Positions 1 to 7,041 of a stretch of DNA of 40,908 nucleotides are shown piece by piece; the stretch's first letter is position 1; every line of letters begins with the position of its first letter. This DNA comes from a virus. The notes beneath the pieces are model-generated. The model was not told the origin of the DNA, did no database searches, and was given only the letters and a program-made list of their open reading frames with translations. Location of the stretch: positions 1 through 40,908 of the IMG/VR virus record IMGVR_UViG_3300022842_000027. One strand, written 5' to 3'. A program made the position numbers and the translations under genes.

Positions 1-1
1 T

Positions 2-1042
2 TTAGTTTCCACACCTGATAGACATTTACTTTTATTTGGAACACAGACGACGATTGGAGGAGTCAATCCTCAAGATGATTTACTCATTAGATTTTCTGAC
101 CAAGAAAATATTGAAACCTATGCACCGACCGCAGAAAACACTGCTGGTTCATTGAGAATTGCCGACGGCTCACGGATCATTGCCGCTACAAGATCAAGAG
201 GCGCTATTATGGTTTGGACAGATACAGCACTACATTCTTTACAATTTATTGGTCCTCCTTTTACTTTTGGTCTAAGACAATTAGGACAATCCTGTGGTAT
301 TATAGGACAACACGCTGCTATAGATATTAATGGTAATTCTTATTGGATGTCTCAAAGTTCTTTTTATGCTTTCGATGGTACTGTTAAAAAACTACCTTGC
401 ACAGTGGAACAGGCTGTCTTTGGTAATCTTAGTTTAACAGCTTCAGAAAATGCTTATGTAGGACACAATGATGAATTTAATGAAATTACATGGTTTTATG
501 CTACAAGTGGATCTGATCAAATTAATGCGCAAGTAACTTTTAATTATGAAGAGGGGACTTGGTGGACAGGAACTTTAGATAGAACCACTTGGATAGATAG
601 AGAGATTTATCAGATTCCTATTGCCACAGATTATTCCTCTACTGCTTATGGCAATGTATCTACAATTCAAGGACTTACAGATGGAGCAAGTATTGTGTAT
701 CAACACGAAACAGGTAACGATGCTGATGGAATAGCTATCACAGCTTTCTTAAAATCAGGAGCAGTAAGTATCACTGAAGGGGAAGATTTTTCTTTTGTAA
801 AAAGATATATCCCTGATGTTCAAAATCAAAGTGGAACACTTAATATGGATTTAAAATTTCTTACTTATCCTAATGATTCTAATGTTGTAACAAAAAGTTC
901 AAGTTTTACTTCTACAACAGATAAGATAGATTTAAGAGGACGTGGTAGACAATTCACAGCAAACATTGTTTCTAATACAACAGGTACAGCCTGGAGACTT
1001 GGAACAATTCGATTTGATATTCAACCTGATGGTAGAAGATAA
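2..1042 (+). CDS. Probable P22 gp10-like tail hub / DNA-stabilising protein (5' truncated)
   Basis: The frame is open from the left edge, so the start lies outside the window; the TTG at 152 is only an internal codon. About 346 residues are visible. The repeated aromatic/Gly blades (WTDTALHSL, YWMSQSSFYAFDG, then LPCTVEQAVFG) resemble the beta-propeller head-completion proteins of P22 gp10 type, which seal the portal after packaging and form the tail hub. It sits at the head of a run of virion genes, which fits. The family assignment comes from recognised motif style and not from alignment; a T7-like tail tubular protein B is the alternative. Confidence 0.6.
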   Translation, partial: LVSTPDRHLLLFGTQTTIGGVNPQDDLLIRFSDQENIETYAPTAENTAGSLRIADGSRIIAATRSRGAIMVWTDTALHSLQFIGPPFTFGLRQLGQSCGIIGQHAAIDINGNSYWMSQSSFYAFDGTVKKLPCTVEQAVFGNLSLTASENAYVGHNDEFNEITWFYATSGSDQINAQVTFNYEEGTWWTGTLDRTTWIDREIYQIPIATDYSSTAYGNVSTIQGLTDGASIVYQHETGNDADGIAITAFLKSGAVSITEGEDFSFVKRYIPDVQNQSGTLNMDLKFLTYPNDSNVVTKSSSFTSTTDKIDLRGRGRQFTANIVSNTTGTAWRLGTIRFDIQPDGRR

Positions 1043-1209
1043 TGGCAAAATTAACCTTACAAAGATTCCCTGATCCACCTCAAAGTTATGATCCACGTAA
1101 CTTTTATGAGTTAGTCAGACAGTTGGAACAGTTAATTCAATTATTAAATAGTTCTTATACTCAACAAACTCAAGAAGAAGCAACAAGAAGAACTTGGTTT
1201 TTAGCATGA
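1042..1209 (+). CDS. Small conserved phage protein, 55 aa
   Basis: The start overlaps the previous stop as TAATG, a classic coupling arrangement. The peptide begins MAKLTLQRFPDPPQSYDPRN and continues into an amphipathic, Leu/Gln-rich helix (FYELVRQLEQLIQLLN) likely to oligomerise, followed by a polar tail. No signal or membrane segment is seen. Its position directly behind the tail-hub gene suggests a minor virion or assembly peptide. The function is not recognised; it is supported as a gene by tight packing and coupled starts on both sides. Confidence 0.7.
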   Translation: MAKLTLQRFPDPPQSYDPRNFYELVRQLEQLIQLLNSSYTQQTQEEATRRTWFLA

Positions 1210-1310
1210 CCTTTTTAATTTGGCATTTATTAGCTATCTGTGTTGTGATAGGGTTATCTTTTATAATGGGATTTATTACAGGAAAAAAACATGGCAGACG
1301 CATTTATTAG
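1206..1310 (+). CDS. Single-TM membrane peptide, 34 aa
   Basis: It begins in an ATGA overlap with the preceding stop and ends 20 nt inside the next gene. The sequence is one hydrophobic helix (FLIWHLLAICVVIGLSFIMG) followed by a basic tail GKKHGRRIY, the arrangement expected for an N-out/C-in inner-membrane peptide. Such peptides in phages are often lysis accessories, small holins or spanin parts, but nothing here decides between these. The stop is a TAG lying within the start region of the next gene. Confidence 0.5.
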   Translation: MTFLIWHLLAICVVIGLSFIMGFITGKKHGRRIY

Positions 1311-1644
1311 ATTTTTACAAACAGCTCCTAACACAGCAGTCAATACACTTTTTACAGTTCCTGTGGTGGATCTTGCAGCGACTCCTCCTGTTCCTGTAAC
1401 AACTTATATTGTGAAAACTATTATTCTACATAACTCCGCTGGTTCAGGAACCGTTAATGTAAAATTAACACATAATGATGGCGCGGTAGATGTAGAGATA
1501 AATAATATAGATGTAGCTCACGGAACTACTCAACAACTTAATGGCCCTTATGTTTATCAAGCGGGTGACTCTTTGAAGTATGAAGCGGATGCTACTGATT
1601 TAAGTTTAGATGTTTCTGTTTTAGAAATTAAGAATCAGCTATAG
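1291..1644 (+). CDS. Probable minor virion protein, 117 aa
   Basis: Predicted all-beta from alternating hydrophobic stretches (TTYIVKTIILHNSAGSGTVN, VDVEINNIDVAHGTT), with N-terminal MADAFIRFLQTAPNTAVNTL. This small beta-sandwich style is common for phage head or tail accessory proteins that bind the virion surface. It has a modest RBS (AGGAAA). It converges on the minus-strand glycosyltransferase, overlapping its 3' end by 17 nt. No specific family is recognised. Confidence 0.65.
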   Translation: MADAFIRFLQTAPNTAVNTLFTVPVVDLAATPPVPVTTYIVKTIILHNSAGSGTVNVKLTHNDGAVDVEINNIDVAHGTTQQLNGPYVYQAGDSLKYEADATDLSLDVSVLEIKNQL

Positions 1645-2440
1645 CTACAAACATAGATCCAACGTGTCCTTTAAACTGCATGTTACCAAAATGAGCTAGA
1701 GGTTGAGATATATCCGCCCAAACTTCACCGCCTATTTCAGCCCATAATCTAGAAAAATAATAATCTTCAGAAAGATATCTTAGCTTACCAGATTTCTCTT
1801 TTGTGTCATAGACACCCACTGCAAAAAAATCATAACAATTATCGGAAGAGTAGCTTTTACCATTAACTATTTGATCCGAGTCATATTTTCTTTCAGGGAA
1901 AGCTTTTTGCATTTTAGAGATAACTTCTCTTTTGAGTAGCATCATACCTGTTGCTGCCTCTTGAACTTTTATAAGACCTTCTTGTACATTAACGTTTGAG
2001 TCATCGACATTTAAGTTATAACCTAAGCACTTGGCGTGAAGCTCGTCTGGCTTAATATCAGGATTTTTTTTCATTTCTTCAATAGCTTTATCCCAATAAA
2101 TATGTTTACGAGGGTAGATTCCACACACAACTTCTTTATCAGATAGAATTAATCTTTCAATATTTTTAGAAGAGAATCCTATATCCGCATCAATGAATAA
2201 AAGATGAGTAGGACAAAAATCTTTATCATCCATCATCATCGATACTAATGTATTTCTAGCTCTAGATATTAAAGACTCATTACCCATGGTCTGAACCCTT
2301 ACTTTAACCTGATGTTGAGCCGCCCAGGCATAAAACTGCATAATTCCATGAAAGGTTGCTTCACTTAACATCCCTCCGTACATAGGTAAACCTATAAGTA
2401 TTCTTACATCTTTATCTTTTAATTCTTCTAATTTTAACAT
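1628..2440 (-). CDS. GT-A fold glycosyltransferase-like protein
   Basis: 270 aa. After a Rossmann-type strand (VRILIGLPMYGG, residues 12-23) comes the helix-rich RARNTLVSMMM segment and then LLFIDADIGFS. The DAD at residues 84-86 is the metal- and nucleotide-sugar-binding DxD motif of GT-A enzymes. The C-terminus holds a His cluster (LAHFGNM, then FKGHVGSM) that could be the late metal ligand. It probably transfers a sugar from a nucleotide donor onto DNA, capsid or host surface; the acceptor is unknown. It is transcribed against a long + strand structural block, like a moron. The RBS AAGGA precedes the ATG. Confidence 0.75.
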   Translation of the reverse strand: MLKLEELKDKDVRILIGLPMYGGMLSEATFHGIMQFYAWAAQHQVKVRVQTMGNESLISRARNTLVSMMMDDKDFCPTHLLFIDADIGFSSKNIERLILSDKEVVCGIYPRKHIYWDKAIEEMKKNPDIKPDELHAKCLGYNLNVDDSNVNVQEGLIKVQEAATGMMLLKREVISKMQKAFPERKYDSDQIVNGKSYSSDNCYDFFAVGVYDTKEKSGKLRYLSEDYYFSRLWAEIGGEVWADISQPLAHFGNMQFKGHVGSMFVAIADS

Positions 2441-2546
2441 GGATATCCTTCTAATATAGTTTAGTTGGGATTATTTTACTTATTTGTAATAATTTAACAA
2501 CTCTAAATCTGTTGATTTATTTATAAATCAAGTTTAAAACTATACT
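2441..2546. promoter_or_regulatory. Divergent intergenic control region with 7-bp inverted repeat
   Basis: This 106-bp AT-rich gap separates the minus-strand glycosyltransferase from the + strand 89-aa gene. TGATTTA and TAAATCA (2513-2530, 4-nt loop) form a perfect inverted repeat suited to an operator. On the + strand TTGATT (2512-2517), a 17-bp spacer and TAAAAC (2535-2540) place a start at the ATG at 2547, which has no Shine-Dalgarno. On the minus strand a TATATT lies just upstream of the glycosyltransferase RBS. The -10 boxes are imperfect. Confidence 0.4.
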
Positions 2547-2816
2547 ATGGCTCATAAAATAGTAGACGAACCAATTATCCTTAGATATGACTATGATATT
2601 ACAGGTAGAAAAATACCTGTCTATAGTGCCAAAGTAGAAACAACATTAACTAACACATTAACAGGTAATACTTACGCAAGTGAAGAAGAGATGCAAGCAG
2701 ACATTAATGATTCAGGGACCGCTATTACAGAAGCAGAGGTTAGAAGAGATGTTCTTGTTATAGCACCTAAGCTACTTACAGGTGCGGATATCTTAGACGA
2801 GGATAAAAAGGATTAA
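2547..2816 (+). CDS. Hypothetical protein, 89 aa
   Basis: Acidic protein (MAHKIVDEPIILRYDYDITG) with a beta-rich first half and an Asp/Glu-rich second half ending DILDEDKKD. No family is recognised. The ATG has no Shine-Dalgarno and lies 6 nt after a possible -10 box, so it may be translated from a leaderless mRNA. It opens a run of + strand genes leading into the large virion proteins; a minor virion role is likely by position only. Confidence 0.6.
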   Translation: MAHKIVDEPIILRYDYDITGRKIPVYSAKVETTLTNTLTGNTYASEEEMQADINDSGTAITEAEVRRDVLVIAPKLLTGADILDEDKKD

Positions 2817-3084
2817 CATGGGTATATTTGGAATAGCAAAAAAAGGGTTTGGTCTTTTAGGTAAGAAAAAAAAGGTTAAAAAGGTTAAAAAGGAATATAA
2901 TTCTTTAAACAGTTTTGATTCAGGAAAAAAGAAAAGATTAAGAAAAGAAAATTTAAAAGTTGCTGGTGTAGGAGTGGCTACCACAGCGGGTGTAGGAGCT
3001 TATATAGAGCTAATGGCGTTAGACAATTTAAGAAAATATCCTAATACAGGTAAAAATTTAAAAAGGAAAAAGGATTAACATGGG
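2805..3084 (+). repeat. 18-bp direct repeats flanking a small gene
   Basis: AAAAAGGATTAACATGGG occurs perfectly at 2805-2822 and 3067-3084. Each copy carries the end of one gene (both upstream proteins end in -KKD and stop), the RBS AAGGA and the ATG of the next gene. The repeat pair brackets exactly the 2818-3078 gene, so recombination between copies would remove or insert that gene while keeping a functional start for the next one. Confidence 0.8.
2818..3078 (+). CDS. Small Lys-rich protein with FGxAKKGxGxLGK N-terminus
   Basis: 86 aa, very basic. The first 16 residues (MGIFGIAKKGFGLLGK) form an amphipathic segment nearly repeated at the start of the 122-aa protein at 10675 (IFGLAKKGLGMLGK). 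A polylysine block follows, then a hydrophobic stretch (VAGVGVATTAGVGAYIELMA, residues about 47-66) that could span a membrane, and a basic tail. A DNA-binding or membrane-active virion peptide is plausible. It lies between two perfect 18-bp direct repeats. The RBS AAGGA is well placed. Confidence 0.65.
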   Translation: MGIFGIAKKGFGLLGKKKKVKKVKKEYNSLNSFDSGKKKRLRKENLKVAGVGVATTAGVGAYIELMALDNLRKYPNTGKNLKRKKD

Positions 3085-4315
3085 AATAGAAGCCTTACAC
3101 GAAACAACAAAAGCCATAGCTCAACTAGGACGCTTTGAAGATGACTTCTTAGCTCACGTAGCTAAAGGTGAAATGGTCGTGCCAGGTGACGTTCTTAAAA
3201 ACAATCCTAAGCTTAAAAAAGCAATCTTTAACGAGTTAAAAAAATTAGGTGTTAAATCACCATCGACTTATATCGTGGGCTCAAAGTTCATGAGAATCAA
3301 TCCACTTACAGGACAACCTGAATTCTTCTTAAAGAAAATATTTCAAAGAGCAAAGAAAGCAGTAAGAGATATAGGCAGTGAGTTAAAAGATAATGACTTA
3401 CTAAGAACAGCTTTACCTTTTGCTCTACCTTATGCTGCACCTTTTTTAGGTATGTCAGGAGCAGTTCCTTTTCTATCCAGTAACATGGGTAGAAATTTAG
3501 TAGGGGCTGGTATCGGAGCTCTCTCAGGACAAAAAGTGGGTGACATTGGTAAAGATCTTTTAATACAAAATGCTATATCAGGGGGCCTTGGAGCTTTAAA
3601 CGCTGGTCAAGGAAATAGAATGACTGGCTTTACAGAAGGTTTTAATCCTTTTAGAGGTCCTAACGCAACTAGTGCGATAAATCGAGGTGCAACAGATCTG
3701 ATAGATGAAGTAGTTTATGACTCAGCAACAGGAAGGACTATAAATACTGGAAGAAAAGTTGCTCAAGGATTGACACAAGAAACACCTAGTCTTTTTAGTA
3801 GAGGTGTTGATGCAGTCAAAGACTTTATGGTCGATCCTGATAAAACAGGATTAAAAAAATATAGTGGATTAATCTCTACTGCTGGTGTTGCAGCAGCTAT
3901 ACTTGCAGCTCAACAAGCTGGTGATCAACTAGCTTTCGGTGATTATGTTTATGATCCAGCTCAAAACGTTTATTTAAGAGGGGGTGAGACAATTGATCAA
4001 AATACTTTTTATAACGCTCTTAGTGATTATTACAATAGTGGGGGTACATCTTACTCAGATGACACAACTTCCCCTGTAGGATATGCTCAAGGTGGTGGAA
4101 CTGAGTTCCCTAGACAAACAGGCAAGATCGACGGACCAGGGACAGGACAATCTGATAGTATACCAGCAATGTTAAGTGATGGAGAATTCGTTATGACAAA
4201 ACAAGCTGTAGTAGGTTTAGGTAATGGTAGCCGTGACAAAGGCACAAAAAAACTGTATTCTTTTATGGATCAAATGGAAGACAAAGCAAAAGATATGGGA
4301 ATAGGTAAATTATAA
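3080..4315 (+). CDS. Probable virion structural protein, 411 aa
   Basis: Two recognisable phage-structural signatures lie near the ends: FLAHVAKGEMVVPGDVL (about residues 24-40) and GPGTGQSDSIPAMLSDGEFV (about 352-371), the second being frequent in marine podovirus tail and internal proteins. Between them are Ala/Gly-rich hydrophobic stretches (LPFALPYAAPFLGMSGAVPF; GAGIGALSG) compatible with membrane insertion during ejection. It couples to the next gene through a TAATG overlap. I infer a tail or ejection component; the exact role is unknown. Confidence 0.65.
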   Translation: MGIEALHETTKAIAQLGRFEDDFLAHVAKGEMVVPGDVLKNNPKLKKAIFNELKKLGVKSPSTYIVGSKFMRINPLTGQPEFFLKKIFQRAKKAVRDIGSELKDNDLLRTALPFALPYAAPFLGMSGAVPFLSSNMGRNLVGAGIGALSGQKVGDIGKDLLIQNAISGGLGALNAGQGNRMTGFTEGFNPFRGPNATSAINRGATDLIDEVVYDSATGRTINTGRKVAQGLTQETPSLFSRGVDAVKDFMVDPDKTGLKKYSGLISTAGVAAAILAAQQAGDQLAFGDYVYDPAQNVYLRGGETIDQNTFYNALSDYYNSGGTSYSDDTTSPVGYAQGGGTEFPRQTGKIDGPGTGQSDSIPAMLSDGEFVMTKQAVVGLGNGSRDKGTKKLYSFMDQMEDKAKDMGIGKL

Positions 4316-5199
4316 TGGCAACTTTAGATGAAATCAGAGCTCAAGGGTTAGGAAACTTAATTAAAGCTGGTGAAGCTTTAACAGATCCTACTAAAGTAAA
4401 ACCTTTACCACTGGAGTCAGTAACTCCTATTAGTGCTGCTGAACAACAAGCCTCGAACCTCGCTCAATCTTCTATTTCAGGAATGCCTGATTATCTCGGT
4501 CAAGGAGTTGGAGCTTTAGGTCAAGCAGCCAATACTGCTCAACAAGCTATGACAACAAGTTTAGCTGGCTCTCAAATGTACGATCCAAACAGTTATCAAA
4601 ATTTTATGAATCCTTACCAACAAGACGTTATTGATGCTTATACATCTGAAATGAATCGTCAGTTTGGTATACAAGGACAAACAAGAAATGCCCAGGCACT
4701 TCAAGCGGGAGCTTTTGGTGGTAGTAGACAAGGTGTTTTTGATGCTGAAGCATCAAGAGGTTTCAATCAACAATTAGGTCAAGGTATTTCTCAGTTACTC
4801 AACACTGGTTATGGACAGGCTCAAACACAAGCTCAAAATGCTTTTCAACAACAGCAACAAAGAATGCAACAAGCCGGTCAAAACCAATTAGGCGCTGGAC
4901 AATTACAACAAGGTATAGGTCAGCTGTATGGTCAGTTCGCTCCAACAAGTGCACAAGCTTTAGGAACTAATGTAGAAACACTAGGTAAGATCGGAGCTCA
5001 AGAGAGAGGTATTGGACAACAAGAACAAGCAGTTCAATATGCAAATCTTATGAGACAGTATCAACAGCCTTATCAAAATTTAAGTTTCCAATCAGGACTC
5101 GTTGGTGGAGTTCCCTCTCAACAATATGATTCAGTTCAATCTAATCCTTTTATGACAGGTATTAGTGCATTATTAGGCAATCAAGGTTTATTTAATTAG
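4315..5199 (+). CDS. Gln/Ala-rich virion protein, likely internal/ejection protein
   Basis: 294 aa, very rich in Gln, Ala and Gly with long helical repeats (AQTQAQNAFQQQQQRMQQAG). A conserved-looking central block (NPYQQDVIDAYTSEMNRQF, then AGAFGGSRQGV) recurs in phage structural proteins of this gene position. The composition resembles small internal proteins that are ejected with the DNA, such as P22 gp7. It is translationally coupled to its upstream neighbour. Functional naming rests on composition and context. Confidence 0.65.
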   Translation: MATLDEIRAQGLGNLIKAGEALTDPTKVKPLPLESVTPISAAEQQASNLAQSSISGMPDYLGQGVGALGQAANTAQQAMTTSLAGSQMYDPNSYQNFMNPYQQDVIDAYTSEMNRQFGIQGQTRNAQALQAGAFGGSRQGVFDAEASRGFNQQLGQGISQLLNTGYGQAQTQAQNAFQQQQQRMQQAGQNQLGAGQLQQGIGQLYGQFAPTSAQALGTNVETLGKIGAQERGIGQQEQAVQYANLMRQYQQPYQNLSFQSGLVGGVPSQQYDSVQSNPFMTGISALLGNQGLFN

Positions 5200-5208
5200 G
5201 GGGTAATC

Positions 5209-7041
5209 ATGGCTGAAAATGAATCAGGCTTTGACACTTTAAAGGCTTTCTCTCAACCCGAAGGTACTTTTTCTTTTGAACCTTATGAAGGTTATGTAGA
5301 GGCTAATCAAGTCCTAAGAAATGATGCGAAGAGTCAAATTAATACTCAATTAGCTGAACAAGCTGTTAATGAAACATTTGATTATAATAAGATAGCTAAT
5401 CAATTTGCTGGTCAATATATTCCTGTAAGACAAGCTAGTGAAGAACAATCTGGTATTATTGTGAAACAATTAGGTTTAGGTCAAAGATACAGTGCTGAGG
5501 ACATGAAAGCTCAAATTGAAAAAACATTAGGTCCTCTCCCTGAAAGAAATCAAAAAAGAAGAGCGGTAAATTTTCTTGTTAATTCACTAAGAGCTAAGAC
5601 TCCATATAAAGGAGCAGCTGGTGTACTAGATGTTTTATTACAATCTTATTCAGTAGATATGACTCAAGAACAAGCTTTAGAAATAGAACAACTTAAACAT
5701 AAAATGTCTATTGGTGAGTTAGCAGTTAAACAAGCACAAGATGCAAACGAAGCAGTTCTTGCTAAAGAAGCGGAGTTTTATTTAAAAAAAATGAATCAGG
5801 ACGATGACTACTTACAAAAATATTTAAGTTTCACTGCTGATCTTAGTCTAAAAAATGCTGCCTTTGATATTGAGAAAGAACTTAACAGAATTAAAGGAGC
5901 TCAAGAACTAATTAATAATCCAGGTAGAATTGATCAAAATATAACTTACACAGTAGGAGACGACACCATTACAAGTGCTTCAAGAAGAGTTTACAATGAA
6001 GAAGAAGGTCAATATCAATATATGTTAATGGATGAGAATGGACTTTTTACAAGATCTGTCCCTATCGATCCTAAAACAGGTTTACCTAATTTTTATTTAT
6101 CACCAAAAGACTTACCTATTACCGAAGCACAAAAGGCAGCAAATACAGGGATTTCAGGTATTAGCGGAGCTAAACAGGCTGAATTAACAGGTGACATGTT
6201 TGCTCTTGATAGAGCTGCTGTCACACTTCAAGATATTTTAACTGCTGATTATAATGCTTTACAAAATGGAACCTCTTACTTAGGTATTCAAGGTGTAATA
6301 GCTAATTTAAAACAAGAAACTTTTTACACTTTTGAAGATATTTTAAATGGTGTAAAAGGCGGATCAGGAACAGCTTTATATGACGAAGGTCAGGTTTTAT
6401 TTAATAAAGACCAAGCTTCCACTAACGAAGAAAGAGTTCCTGATAATAGCATTTATCAAATGACCTCCTTTGAGGTTCCTACTAGTGGTAAATTAGACTC
6501 AATTAAGTCTTTTGGTAAAACGAAAACAGTGAGTAAAGATGTAAATTTAGCTATGTTAATGGACCCTATGTTTTATACCGGTTTGGGATATGATCCTACT
6601 TATGCACAAAATAAAGTAAGAGAAAATATCATTGTATATGCTTTAGCTAGAGCTCAAAAACCAACAGGAAGATTAAACGTAGACGATGTTAAGCGTGCTT
6701 CTACTTCAGTGAATATTTCAGGTATGCAGTCTGATGAACGTGTAAGAGCTCAATTACAAGAAGTTTTAAAGTTTATCAATAGAGGTATTGAAAGTATTTA
6801 TAATCAAGGTTATCAACAAAATTATGAAGGTAAGAATACAAATATATTTGATAGTAACCCAGCTGTAACTGATGTAAGAAAAAGATATGAGCAATATTTA
6901 GGTATTATACCATCCAATCAAGAACCTAACCAAAACCAGAAAAAACCTACTGTAGAAGAAGATGTAATTATAACTGATCCAGGTGGAGAAGAATCTATAA
7001 GTTTATCCAATGAACAGATATTTAATGTAGGGGATTTGTAA
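5209..7041 (+). CDS. Large virion / internal core protein, 610 aa
   Basis: Mostly helical, charged and soluble, without signal peptide or clear membrane span. The N-terminus (MAENESGFDTLKAFSQPEG) leads into a helical region around residues 140-230 (EQALEIEQLKHKMSIGELAV). A Pro/Asn/Gln-rich linker (PSNQEPNQNQKKPT) precedes the acidic C-terminus. Size, order and coupling (AATG overlap with the 908-aa gene) match the medium-sized internal virion protein of podovirus ejection modules. No enzyme motif is seen. RBS GGGG at 5199-5202. Confidence 0.6.
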   Translation: MAENESGFDTLKAFSQPEGTFSFEPYEGYVEANQVLRNDAKSQINTQLAEQAVNETFDYNKIANQFAGQYIPVRQASEEQSGIIVKQLGLGQRYSAEDMKAQIEKTLGPLPERNQKRRAVNFLVNSLRAKTPYKGAAGVLDVLLQSYSVDMTQEQALEIEQLKHKMSIGELAVKQAQDANEAVLAKEAEFYLKKMNQDDDYLQKYLSFTADLSLKNAAFDIEKELNRIKGAQELINNPGRIDQNITYTVGDDTITSASRRVYNEEEGQYQYMLMDENGLFTRSVPIDPKTGLPNFYLSPKDLPITEAQKAANTGISGISGAKQAELTGDMFALDRAAVTLQDILTADYNALQNGTSYLGIQGVIANLKQETFYTFEDILNGVKGGSGTALYDEGQVLFNKDQASTNEERVPDNSIYQMTSFEVPTSGKLDSIKSFGKTKTVSKDVNLAMLMDPMFYTGLGYDPTYAQNKVRENIIVYALARAQKPTGRLNVDDVKRASTSVNISGMQSDERVRAQLQEVLKFINRGIESIYNQGYQQNYEGKNTNIFDSNPAVTDVRKRYEQYLGIIPSNQEPNQNQKKPTVEEDVIITDPGGEESISLSNEQIFNVGDL

